From: Opitutales bacterium
GTDB lineage: Bacteria; Verrucomicrobiota; Verrucomicrobiia; Opitutales; Oceanipulchritudinaceae
Assembly (NCBI GenBank): GCA_020831485.1
Contig: JAFIGG010000001.1
Span: forward strand, 124,001 to 188,000
Reading direction: 5' to 3'
DNA: 64,000 nt
How positions within the stretch are numbered: the stretch's first letter is position 1; each line of letters opens with the position of its first letter. Shown here one piece after another: positions 1-7,430 of the stretch. The notes beneath the pieces are model-generated. The model was not told the DNA's origin. It did no database searches and worked only from the letters and a program-made list of their open reading frames with translations. Both the position numbers and the translations under genes were made by a program.

Positions 1-409
1 AACCTCCCGGGTCTTTCTGCTTCAGCATCTGCCGGGCGCACAATTGGGTCAGAAAGAAGGAGCCTTTGAGGTCAACCGCCATCACCCGGTCCCATTCCTC
101 CTCGGTCACCTCGAGTGCCGATTTCACATAATTGACTCCAGCGTTGTTGATCAAGCCGTCGATGCGTCCAAAGGCATCGACAGCACTTTCAACCAGGTGC
201 TTGAGATCGGCTGGCTTCGACACGTCACAGATGACCGACAGTGCTTCGCCTCCCGCTTTCTTGATTTTCGATTCGAGTTCCTCAAGCAATCCTTTCGAAC
301 GCGCAGCCATCACAACCCGCGCACCTTGTTGGGCACAGACCTCGGCCATCGCAACGCCCAGGCCTTTGCTCGCACCAGTAATGATAATTACTTTATTCTT
401 CAATAGCAT
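1..409 (-). CDS. Short-chain dehydrogenase/reductase (SDR), 3' part outside window
   Basis: This is the N-terminal part (about 136 residues) of a classical NAD(P)-dependent short-chain dehydrogenase. The gene reads leftwards from an ATG at 409 and leaves the window at base 1. The visible part is a Rossmann fold with TGASKGLG at residues 11-18 (cofactor phosphate loop) and NNAG at 88-91, both classical SDR signatures. The catalytic Ser-Tyr-Lys part is not visible, so substrate and completeness cannot be judged. It starts three bases after the stop of the epimerase-like gene and is the last visible gene of the leftward operon that contains the microcompartment shell gene. An oxidoreductase for a sugar acid or aldehyde in that pathway is a reasonable inference, not more. 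Confidence 0.85.
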   Translation of the reverse strand, partial: MLLKNKVIIITGASKGLGVAMAEVCAQQGARVVMAARSKGLLEELESKIKKAGGEALSVICDVSKPADLKHLVESAVDAFGRIDGLINNAGVNYVKSALEVTEEEWDRVMAVDLKGSFFLTQLCARQMLKQKDPGG

Positions 410-412
410 ATT

Positions 413-1363
413 TCAATCCTTTCTATTCAGGTCAGGTCCCACAGTGATGCGCATGCTCCAGCCACAGCTTGCACCAGCTTGAATTTTCGTATACCGATCC
501 CATTCGTTCACTGCCAAATCCAGAAGGTCAGGCGCCCCATTAGTGGGCTCGATCGCCACATGATGATAGCCGTTCCAGCCACCCCTGTTAAGCCAGACCC
601 CTAATGTGTCCAACAGCGAACCTTCGAAATCGAACCGAATATAGTCGCCGGTGACATCATTGGTAATTTCAGCAAATCGCTCGCCTTCGCCAAGGCTGGG
701 AGAAAAGCATTTCAAAGCCCGGTCATCCCCCCCGAGGTCCAGGTTGCTCAGGCTGCATGGATCCCCGAGTATCTCGCGAGGCACCCAGTCGCCCCGTTCC
801 GCTTCAAAACCAATTGCAGTATCCACCTGATAGACGCCCTGATGTTTTGGGATGACCAGACGATCCCCGGCCTCAATCCGCATCATTGGATGGAAAGCCC
901 AGAGAAAATCGAAGTCTCCTTCGCCCTTATTTTCGAGTGTGTAGCAGAAATTCAAAACCTGTTCACTCTCAAAGGATACTTCCCTTACCATTCGTAGGGG
1001 TGAGAGTGGAAAACAGACACTCGTAACAATTTTACCAGCGGCGAGCGCATCCCTGTCCAGTTCCCACTTCTCCGTCCAGATCTCGCCATGATCGGTCAAT
1101 TCCATTCCACGATGCCTGCAAGGGGCAATTGAGGGGCAGCACTCATCGGCTCCCGTGCGGGTGCTGTCAGGAAAGGCATCTCCCGTTTGATTTCGAAACA
1201 GCTTGGGCTTCTCGGTTGGCCACCACATCCACTCCCGTCCGGAATGCAGGGATCTAAGGCCGATAACCTTCGCCCCGAGATCTGGAACAACGGTCAGCTC
1301 ACACAATTTCGATGTCAGCTTTGCGCTTTGAAAGCCATCCACTTTACCCAGTGATCCTCTCAT
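413..1363 (-). CDS. Aldose-1-epimerase-like (galactose mutarotase-fold) protein
   Basis: The product of about 316 residues has the beta-sandwich pattern of the aldose-1-epimerase/DUF4432-like superfamily: an early V-x-D-L-G-A-K segment, a WWP stretch, a TGADECCPSI segment, a central FLWAFHPM segment where mutarotases carry a catalytic His, and a late H-H-V-A-I-E-P segment. Such proteins interconvert sugar anomers or are inactive sugar-binding relatives. The start at 1363 is chosen because its ATG overlaps the TGA of the upstream dehydrogenase (ATGA) and is preceded by GGAGG about 7 bases upstream; an in-frame start at 1387 would deepen the overlap without such a site. The next gene starts 3 bases after its stop, so it is an internal gene of the operon. 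The exact sugar is unknown. Confidence 0.75.
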   Translation of the reverse strand: MRGSLGKVDGFQSAKLTSKLCELTVVPDLGAKVIGLRSLHSGREWMWWPTEKPKLFRNQTGDAFPDSTRTGADECCPSIAPCRHRGMELTDHGEIWTEKWELDRDALAAGKIVTSVCFPLSPLRMVREVSFESEQVLNFCYTLENKGEGDFDFLWAFHPMMRIEAGDRLVIPKHQGVYQVDTAIGFEAERGDWVPREILGDPCSLSNLDLGGDDRALKCFSPSLGEGERFAEITNDVTGDYIRFDFEGSLLDTLGVWLNRGGWNGYHHVAIEPTNGAPDLLDLAVNEWDRYTKIQAGASCGWSMRITVGPDLNRKD

Positions 1364-2334
1364 GCCAAGACCTCCGGATTGATGCAACAGCGTAAGGGTT
1401 CTCTCCTGACGGCACGCAGTGCCTCCTCGCCCGCAAGGCGCTGTAAGGTCGGCAGCGCATCTTCACTGAACCAGGCTAGGTGGGGCGAGAGCATGACCCG
1501 GGGTGAACGCCGTATCGGGTGATCGGGCGTCAACGGTTCCTCGGCAAACACATCCAGAGCGGCACCGCCCAATAAACCCTCTTCAAGGGCCTGAACCAGC
1601 GAAAGCGTGTCCACCAGGCCACCACGCGCAGTGTTCACCAGAATCGAACCCTTTTTCATCCGACTGAACTCTGCGGTGCCAATGAAACCGCGGGTTTCAT
1701 CCGTCAGCGGAAGGTGCAATGCAATAATGTCCGATGTTTCAATCAACTGATCCTTGGTGACCGATTGGATTCCCAGGGTTTCGAATTGAGAAGCAGACAG
1801 ATACGGATCGTATGCCACCGACTTCACACCGAAAGCCTGCATCCGTCGATGGACCTCACGCGCAATTCTGCCGAGCCCAGCGGTAGCAAAAACCACTGAC
1901 CGGAGACTTTTCTGCGGCCGGACTATCGGAGAATCGGGCCAGTCACCGGCACGGACGGAATGGGTATAGTGGATCAATTGCCGGCTCAGGGCAAGACACA
2001 TGGCCGCAGTGTGGTCGGCAACTTCCTGGATGCCGTAATCCGGTATATTGCATACGGCAATGCCTTTCGCCTGAGCGGCTTCTACATCGATATTATCGAC
2101 ACCCATGCCATAGCGAATAATAGCCCGACAGCGATCCAGGGACTCAATTACCTTCCGCGTAATCGGCGCGTACTGAACAAGGATGACATCGGGGTCAGCG
2201 AGAACGTTCAGCACTTCTTCCTCAGTCCGGCATTGATACACTTCAAACTTACAGGCTGCCGCTGACAGGATCTTCTTTTCGATCAGAACATCCTGAAAAC
2301 CATGATCGGTTACCACTATTTTCGATTGCACCAT
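1360..2334 (-). CDS. D-isomer-specific 2-hydroxyacid dehydrogenase
   Basis: A 324-residue protein of the D-2-hydroxyacid dehydrogenase family (phosphoglycerate dehydrogenase/CtBP group). An N-terminal substrate half contains YGMGVDNID; a central Rossmann fold has a slightly atypical glycine motif (TAGLGRIA); the catalytic triad is visible as Arg in NTARGG, Glu in FAEEP and His in SPHLAW. These enzymes reduce 2-keto acids, or aldehyde-derived glyoxylate and hydroxypyruvate, with NAD(P)H in the cytoplasm. It begins 9 bases after the GHL6-type gene and overlaps the next gene by ATGA, so it is translationally coupled. In a sugar-acid operon it probably recycles NADH or handles a keto-acid product. 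The substrate cannot be told from sequence. Confidence 0.87.
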   Translation of the reverse strand: MVQSKIVVTDHGFQDVLIEKKILSAAACKFEVYQCRTEEEVLNVLADPDVILVQYAPITRKVIESLDRCRAIIRYGMGVDNIDVEAAQAKGIAVCNIPDYGIQEVADHTAAMCLALSRQLIHYTHSVRAGDWPDSPIVRPQKSLRSVVFATAGLGRIAREVHRRMQAFGVKSVAYDPYLSASQFETLGIQSVTKDQLIETSDIIALHLPLTDETRGFIGTAEFSRMKKGSILVNTARGGLVDTLSLVQALEEGLLGGAALDVFAEEPLTPDHPIRRSPRVMLSPHLAWFSEDALPTLQRLAGEEALRAVRREPLRCCINPEVLA

Positions 2335-2343
2335 TTCAGCTCT

Positions 2344-4377
2344 TTAAGAGTTGTCCTCAAAATAAGCAGCGACTTTCAGCAGCAAGCGCCCGCGCCCATC
2401 CGGCAGACGAAACGCACCGGAATCCGTGGCCTTCAATGCCTCACCACCGAAGCCTTCGGTCACCGTTTCAACCGGGCGATCGAAGGCGATCTCATAGCCT
2501 GCAAAGCTGTGAGCTGTATCGATCACATCAATGTCGAGTGCTTTGCGCTGAGGGATGTAGTGCAGCAGGGTCAGAAGCAGATCATTGCCTTTGCGCCGCG
2601 GTACGATCTGCACGGTCTGAGGCAGGTCGCCGCCCACCAGCGGTTTGCCTATCAAGCGCTCGACACAGCGCACCACTGCTTCGTAGCAAGCCTTGTTGCC
2701 GGTTTGTCGGTACTCGCGAAATACCGGATCGCCAAACCATATAACGCCATCGCCCTCCAGCACCGCCGCGTCGGCTTCCACTTCGGGCCGAGGTGGCGTT
2801 TGAAAGTGGGAGCAGTATTTGACGTCATTGCGCTTGAAATACGGTAGTTTGCGTTCAATCAGGGGGTTCCACTCACCCCCACTAATCACCGGCAGACGCC
2901 CGGGAGCATAGATCACGAAATCCGAGTCGGCCGCCTCCTTCCAGAAACTTTCTTTTGCACTCCAGTAGGAGGGATAGAGCGTAATCGCCTCACCCGGTTC
3001 CAAACCCAGCCAGGACAGTGCCCAATTGCCTTCGCTGTCGTAACCTGATCGATTGGAAATCAATAAGGTTCCACCCTTCTGATGAAAGGTCTGGATCTTA
3101 TCTCTCAGCTTTGGCTCGATCAGGGATGCGTCTGGAAGTATAACCAGCTCCAAACCGGAAAGGTCACTGTCGCCATCAATCATCGCAGCCTCGTAATGAC
3201 TTTCCGCCAGCATCATCAGCACTCCCTCGTCGCTCAAGCTGGAGGCAGCCACGTCCTCGGAAGCAGTCGCCTGGGCAGGCACCACCCCTACCCTGGCTAC
3301 AGGTGCACTGCCTTCGTAGAAGGGTTCCGCCGCTTCGCATTGTTCATAGACTTTACCAATCAGCCGATAGGCTGCTGGTTCCAGACGTCCCCGCGGGGGC
3401 AGTTGATCGCCGACGGAATTGCCGCCACCCAATGCCTGCGATCGGAAGCATTCGAATTCGAGCGCGGGCATGGGTTTGATGCCGCCAAAATCGCCCCACA
3501 TTTTCTGAAACCGTCCGGTCATGCCAATCCATGGATGCTCCTGAAACAACACGCCACGGGCCTGACGCGGAAAATGCTGGTAGCCCCAGAAGCCGGATGG
3601 CAGCGACTCCAGCTCAAAATGCGTCACAAACCGACCCAGGTGCCGCGAGCCCGAGCCTCCGTCGGCGCGCAGGTCATAGTCGGCATTGTAAAACACCGTT
3701 GCCTCGGGATGCTTTTCCCTTACCAGCGGCGTGAAGCGCGAGGCAAAATGCTCCTGTGCTTTGGCAATGAAGCGGCGCTGGGTGGTCGGGTCATCAGCCA
3801 TCAGGCCGTGTTTTTCACGGAAGGCCACCGAAGCTTCGCTCCAACAGGCTTCCTTGTGATAGGTGAAGATATCAAAGAAAATGCCATCCACCGCGTAGTT
3901 GTCCAACACCTCGCGCAGGTGTGCTTCCGTGTAGTCCATGAAATCCGGATGGATCCAGTTATTGAACTTCCAAAGCCCGGGAGCAACGGTCGTGCGATCG
4001 GTCAGGGTTTCCCTATTGGCGAAATTACCGTCTTTTTTCATCTGCCGCCACTGCGGGAAGCGGCGCGCGATGTCCTCTTCCCAGGCCAGAGTTGTGTAGA
4101 TCGGGCAGCGAATCCCCTCCCGGTGCAGCGCCTCGATCATCTCACCCAGCAGGTCGCGACCCTTGAGCGAAGGATGCTGTATGCCGACCTTGGTCGGATA
4201 GTAACACATACCGTGGTGGCATTTTGCAAAAATCGTTACGCTGTTGACGTGGGCTTCCTTAAACGTGCGCGCAAATTCAGCGGCATCGAATTCAGAGCCG
4301 ACATCCGGCAGGTATTCGGAAGTGTGAAAGTCCAGGTGAACCTGGCGCGTGGGCAGTGGTTTTATTTTTAGTTGCAT
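2344..4377 (-). CDS. GHL6-type glycosidase-like protein with beta-galactosidase trimerisation-like domain
   Basis: A 677-residue protein without a signal peptide. The first ~330 residues look like the hypothetical glycosyl hydrolase 6 (GHL6) TIM barrel: an early LDFHTSEYLPDVG strand, FAKCHHGMCYYP, and VDGIFFDIFTYH, whose Asp is a candidate catalytic residue. The middle part (about 350-560) resembles the glutamine-amidotransferase-fold trimerisation domain of GH42-type beta-galactosidases (ARVGVVPAQ, LVILPDASLI, GGTLLISNRSG). The C-terminus is a small beta domain. It would act in the cytoplasm on an imported oligosaccharide, perhaps a fucoside or galactoside. It lies 12 bases after the shell-protein gene and 9 bases before the dehydrogenase. 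Family assignment is by pattern only; activity is unknown. Confidence 0.7.
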   Translation of the reverse strand: MQLKIKPLPTRQVHLDFHTSEYLPDVGSEFDAAEFARTFKEAHVNSVTIFAKCHHGMCYYPTKVGIQHPSLKGRDLLGEMIEALHREGIRCPIYTTLAWEEDIARRFPQWRQMKKDGNFANRETLTDRTTVAPGLWKFNNWIHPDFMDYTEAHLREVLDNYAVDGIFFDIFTYHKEACWSEASVAFREKHGLMADDPTTQRRFIAKAQEHFASRFTPLVREKHPEATVFYNADYDLRADGGSGSRHLGRFVTHFELESLPSGFWGYQHFPRQARGVLFQEHPWIGMTGRFQKMWGDFGGIKPMPALEFECFRSQALGGGNSVGDQLPPRGRLEPAAYRLIGKVYEQCEAAEPFYEGSAPVARVGVVPAQATASEDVAASSLSDEGVLMMLAESHYEAAMIDGDSDLSGLELVILPDASLIEPKLRDKIQTFHQKGGTLLISNRSGYDSEGNWALSWLGLEPGEAITLYPSYWSAKESFWKEAADSDFVIYAPGRLPVISGGEWNPLIERKLPYFKRNDVKYCSHFQTPPRPEVEADAAVLEGDGVIWFGDPVFREYRQTGNKACYEAVVRCVERLIGKPLVGGDLPQTVQIVPRRKGNDLLLTLLHYIPQRKALDIDVIDTAHSFAGYEIAFDRPVETVTEGFGGEALKATDSGAFRLPDGRGRLLLKVAAYFEDNS

Positions 4378-4389
4378 GATTAATTAAAT

Positions 4390-5019
4390 TTATCCTGTGG
4401 TTATCATTTCAATCAGATCAGGGTGCGGGCGGGAAATCACACGGGAATCAATCAATTTGCCACCATGGGCCTCCACGTGGCGGCTTCCGGATTCGATCGC
4501 ATTCGCGACATTCGCCAGAGTTCCCCGAATGAAAATCGACACATACGCAGCGCCGATTTTCTCTTTGCGGACAATGTCTACCTCCGCGGCTTTAACCATT
4601 GCATCAGTGGCATCCAGGACAGAGGCGAGTCCCTGAGTCTCCAGAATTCCGATCGCCTGCCATTCGTGATCCACGATACGCTTATTTGTGCTACTTGTGT
4701 CTTTCATTATTTCCCTATTCTCCGTAATTCCATTGATAGATTGGCGACTCGCGATTACGTGGTCGCTCGAAGGGTCCGGGTTCAGGACCTTGCGTACTGT
4801 AAAATTCTCAAAATGCAGTTTCCCCTCTGCGGACAGCTCTTTGTGTGCGGTTGAGACGGCGGAAGCATCACCTGAAAAGAACAGCGTTATTTCACCTCCC
4901 GAAGTACCCTCGGCAAAGACAAGCTCCAGATCGTGGTTCTTATTCAAGTCATCCACGCACTGCACTGCCGGGGTCAGCCAGGGAGTTTCCACGAACAGCC
5001 AGTTGCGTTCTATTTTCAT
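4390..5019 (-). CDS. Tandem-domain bacterial microcompartment shell protein (BMC-T type)
   Basis: A 209-residue protein. Residues about 119-207 match a canonical BMC shell domain: AIGILETQGLASVLDATDA, then MVKAAEVDIV, KIGAAYVSIFIRG and a terminal ISRPHPDLIEMI. Residues 1-80 look like a second, degenerate copy (LFVETPWLTPAVQCVDDL, then GGEITLFFSGDASAV). Two BMC domains in about 200 residues is the length and layout of trimer-forming BMC-T proteins of the non-permuted (PduT-like) type, though the linker (about 82-118) is long. BMC-T proteins tile pseudohexameric facets of protein-shelled metabolic compartments and often carry pores. Its ATG overlaps the TGA of the lyase gene (ATGA), so lyase and shell protein are translationally coupled. 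No BMC-H or BMC-P gene is in the window; the operon continues past the left edge, where they could lie. Confidence 0.85.
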   Translation of the reverse strand: MKIERNWLFVETPWLTPAVQCVDDLNKNHDLELVFAEGTSGGEITLFFSGDASAVSTAHKELSAEGKLHFENFTVRKVLNPDPSSDHVIASRQSINGITENREIMKDTSSTNKRIVDHEWQAIGILETQGLASVLDATDAMVKAAEVDIVRKEKIGAAYVSIFIRGTLANVANAIESGSRHVEAHGGKLIDSRVISRPHPDLIEMITTG

Positions 5020-6053
5020 TTTTGCAGGCGCGAGAGCACCTCGCGTACAATGCGGTCGACAACATCAGCGTTGGAGGTCCCGTTCGAGCGGTGTTCGTTT
5101 TTAAATTCACGACAGATCTTTGCAGCATTCTCGGCACCGCATTCGGCCAGAAGACAGGCCATAGAACCTGCCACATTTTCCAGGGCCTGCTCCGCACTGG
5201 ATCCCAGCGGTTGCCTCGATTTGCCCATATCAAAGCCGCGCAAACGAACCGCCAGGCGAAAGCCGTCCGGAAAATTCCCCGTCGCAAACATGGCTTCGAT
5301 TAAAGCCAGCATCATGAATTGAATTTGCCGGGCTTCATCGATTTTACCCGCCTTGAAGCGCTCATACAGTTTCAACACAGCTTCGGGAACGACGCCACCG
5401 CTTGCAATCGTACCGCCATCGCAACCCATCAAAAGAGCCGGCAACAGTATCTCTTCCGTGCCAATAAAAACGGTGAAATCGGGGCGTTCGGATTTAATCT
5501 GCGCCAGTGTCGACATCACTCTAGGAAAATCACGACTACTGTCCTTGATGCCTATTATTCGCTCACAATCAGACGCCAGACCGCGCAGAACCGGCAAAGA
5601 AATTTCATTGGCAAACTGAGGGATATTGTAAACGAGAATATCAATCGGGCTGTTTCTGGCCATTTCACGGAAATAGGCATCAATGCCCTCCTGATTGACC
5701 TTGTAATAATAAGGTCCGGTCAGGGATACAGCAACACAGCCCAATTCATGGTAGCGTTGACACGCTTTCAAGCTCAGTTCAACATTGCCTTCCGCAGCTC
5801 CAGCTAGAATCGGAATTCTTCCCCGAACTTCATCAGCAATGATTTCGACCAGACGGAGTCTCTCTTCAAAACTGAGGCGGATAAATTCACCAGTACTGCC
5901 ATTTGGATACAAGCCACTGACTCCCTGGTCGATGAGCCAACGAATCATTCGGCGCAATTCGCGCTCATTAATGCGCCCTTTGTCGTCATAAGGGACCAGA
6001 TTTGGCACATAAATGCCTTTTAGAGGATATTTTTTTTCAGGAGGCATATTCAT
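5016..6053 (-). CDS. DapA/NanA-family Schiff-base lyase with putative C-terminal encapsulation peptide
   Basis: A class I pyruvate-dependent aldolase of the dihydrodipicolinate synthase/N-acetylneuraminate lyase family. The TIM barrel shows GSTGE at 52-56 (carboxylate binding), Tyr142 in VYNIPQ and the Schiff-base Lys170 in GIKDSS. The family normally ends near 300 residues; this protein has 345. After a polar linker (about 319-328) it ends in an amphipathic helix at 329-345 with VVDRIVREVLSRL, the spacing of hydrophobic residues seen in encapsulation peptides that target enzymes to microcompartments. It is coupled by ATGA to a BMC shell gene, which supports that reading. The start at 6053 follows the upstream stop by one base; a TTG at 6083 is less likely. 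Likely substrate, by inference: a 2-keto-3-deoxy sugar acid, giving pyruvate plus an aldehyde. Confidence 0.88.
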   Translation of the reverse strand: MNMPPEKKYPLKGIYVPNLVPYDDKGRINERELRRMIRWLIDQGVSGLYPNGSTGEFIRLSFEERLRLVEIIADEVRGRIPILAGAAEGNVELSLKACQRYHELGCVAVSLTGPYYYKVNQEGIDAYFREMARNSPIDILVYNIPQFANEISLPVLRGLASDCERIIGIKDSSRDFPRVMSTLAQIKSERPDFTVFIGTEEILLPALLMGCDGGTIASGGVVPEAVLKLYERFKAGKIDEARQIQFMMLALIEAMFATGNFPDGFRLAVRLRGFDMGKSRQPLGSSAEQALENVAGSMACLLAECGAENAAKICREFKNEHRSNGTSNADVVDRIVREVLSRLQK

Positions 6054-6054
6054 C

Positions 6055-7341
6055 TTAGGAAGCGGTTTGCAGGTAAGGTTCAACCAATGGCCAGAAATCC
6101 CTGGATCGGAAGGCGTTGATTCTAATTGTCGGGCGTACGCCTACCTTCTGGTGATACCTGCAGGCGGTGTGGAAGGCCGCTTTGGCTCCATGCTCAACAA
6201 TGTCGGGGAAGTTAGTCCAACTGTACAGGCTGGGCAATGGTCCCGGCGTCCCGAGGTGCCCGAACAGGGGCAGGTCAGCCTGGGTATTCGCGAAAAACAG
6301 GTCAGAAGGTTCTGCGTCCGCAAGGGCCGGCATGCCACACCAGGGAGGGCCCCAGAACTGCCAGAAATCGACGAGGTCCTGCAAGCTGGTGGAAAACGAT
6401 TCGCCACCGACTCTTAACTTTGGAAAGGCGCTGCGCAAATCGGTCAGGAAGAGTCGGAGATCTGGCAGCGAATGAATTCCCATGGGACCGATTTGATCCA
6501 TAAACAGGTGGTTGATGCCCCAGCCCTGAATCCGCTCGAGGCGGCTAAACAAAACAGCCTTCCAGGCCGGGTGGTTCGGGTTGATGTAGTACAATGGCTG
6601 TGTTGCACCGGACCAGGTTGCTCCAGGCCACATGCGCCAAGACCCCTTGTCGTCTTTGATGCGTGCGTTTTTTAATTCTGGATAATCTGGCAATCGATCT
6701 GCTGAAACCGCAGCATGATTTAAGTGCAACACCAGTCGCCCTCCTATGTCGTGTATCACATCCCGCAAACGCAGAAGCTCATCCTTGCCTCCTGCTGTGC
6801 TCCATGCGTCGTAATCCGGATAGGTTCCATCATAAGGTCCATCCCAGCCTGGAAGGTAAAATATACTGTCTCTGCCAAAGCCCCTCGCGTCCGCCATGGC
6901 AACGAAATCTGCAATGTCTTTGAACCCATTTACAATCTGACCCCTCGGGGTCGATACATCACAAATATAGCAACGCTTTTCAAGCGAATGAGAAACAAAG
7001 TGTTTGAATTGTTTTCCTATCGCTATGGAAAGCGCGTCCGAATCCAGCCATTCCGAGCTCTGGACGCTCAATGCTTCACCCGAACCATTGCTAAAAACAA
7101 GCATGTCCGCATCCAGCTTTATCGCCAGCTGCTTACAGCTTTCAAAGGCCTCCGGCCCAAACCGGATCAAGCAATAAGGCGTTTTACCGCCTTCGATTGA
7201 CTCCAAAACCAGCAAGGGCATACTCGGCGCATGAAAGCTTACAGCCTGCTCGGTCTGCTCAATGGAAATTTTCCAGGCACCTTGCGACGGCACATGGATC
7301 AAATCCTTATCAGGGACCACGAATGGGGGAAGTTTAAACAT
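6055..7341 (-). CDS. Glycosidase-like TIM-barrel protein (DUF6259-like), first gene of the BMC operon
   Basis: A 428-residue protein with no signal peptide. A small beta-rich N-terminal part is followed, from about residue 140, by a barrel-like region with FYLPGWDGPYDGTYPDYDAW, RLVLHLNHAAVS and INHLFMDQIGPMGIH, reminiscent of alpha-amylase-superfamily or DUF6259-like hypothetical glycosidases; the Asp in FMDQIG and Glu in VGGESF are candidate catalytic residues. I do not recognise an assigned GH family. It is the first gene of the leftward operon, with an 89-bp divergent promoter region to glcD, and its stop lies one base before the lyase start. It is probably a cytoplasmic hydrolase that frees the sugar acid fed to the lyase; that role is inference. 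Confidence 0.65.
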   Translation of the reverse strand: MFKLPPFVVPDKDLIHVPSQGAWKISIEQTEQAVSFHAPSMPLLVLESIEGGKTPYCLIRFGPEAFESCKQLAIKLDADMLVFSNGSGEALSVQSSEWLDSDALSIAIGKQFKHFVSHSLEKRCYICDVSTPRGQIVNGFKDIADFVAMADARGFGRDSIFYLPGWDGPYDGTYPDYDAWSTAGGKDELLRLRDVIHDIGGRLVLHLNHAAVSADRLPDYPELKNARIKDDKGSWRMWPGATWSGATQPLYYINPNHPAWKAVLFSRLERIQGWGINHLFMDQIGPMGIHSLPDLRLFLTDLRSAFPKLRVGGESFSTSLQDLVDFWQFWGPPWCGMPALADAEPSDLFFANTQADLPLFGHLGTPGPLPSLYSWTNFPDIVEHGAKAAFHTACRYHQKVGVRPTIRINAFRSRDFWPLVEPYLQTAS

Positions 7342-7430
7342 TCAAAAGCAACACAAAGAGAGGTCTTACAACAATAACTGTTGCCAACCATTACCATCAT
7401 TGTTTCTTACTGTTATCAATATAAAAATAG
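7342..7430. promoter_or_regulatory. Divergent promoter region of BMC operon and glcDF, with candidate operator
   Basis: An 89-bp gap separates the divergent starts at 7341 and 7431, so promoters for both operons must lie here. Bases 7395-7413 read CATCATTGTTTCTTACTGT. Nearly the same string (one substitution and one extra base) is found at 35223-35242 upstream of the GntR/LacI-type regulator gene, and GTTTCTTACTG (7402-7412) recurs in reverse complement at 35161-35171. A shared operator is therefore plausible. No convincing -35/-10 pair stands out by eye. Confidence 0.45.

Noticed and set aside
3082-4371. Long plus-strand open frame opposite the GHL6-type gene
   Set aside because: It is the antisense shadow of a well-supported gene, with no domain pattern of its own.
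6054-6083. TTG start for the DapA-family lyase at 6083
   Set aside because: It would overlap the upstream gene by 29 bases, whereas the ATG at 6053 lies one base after the stop.
413-7341. Classic PVM-type fucose/rhamnose microcompartment
   Set aside because: The hallmark class II aldolase, BMC-P, aldehyde dehydrogenase and lactate dehydrogenase are not seen in the window; the lyase is of the DapA/NanA type instead.
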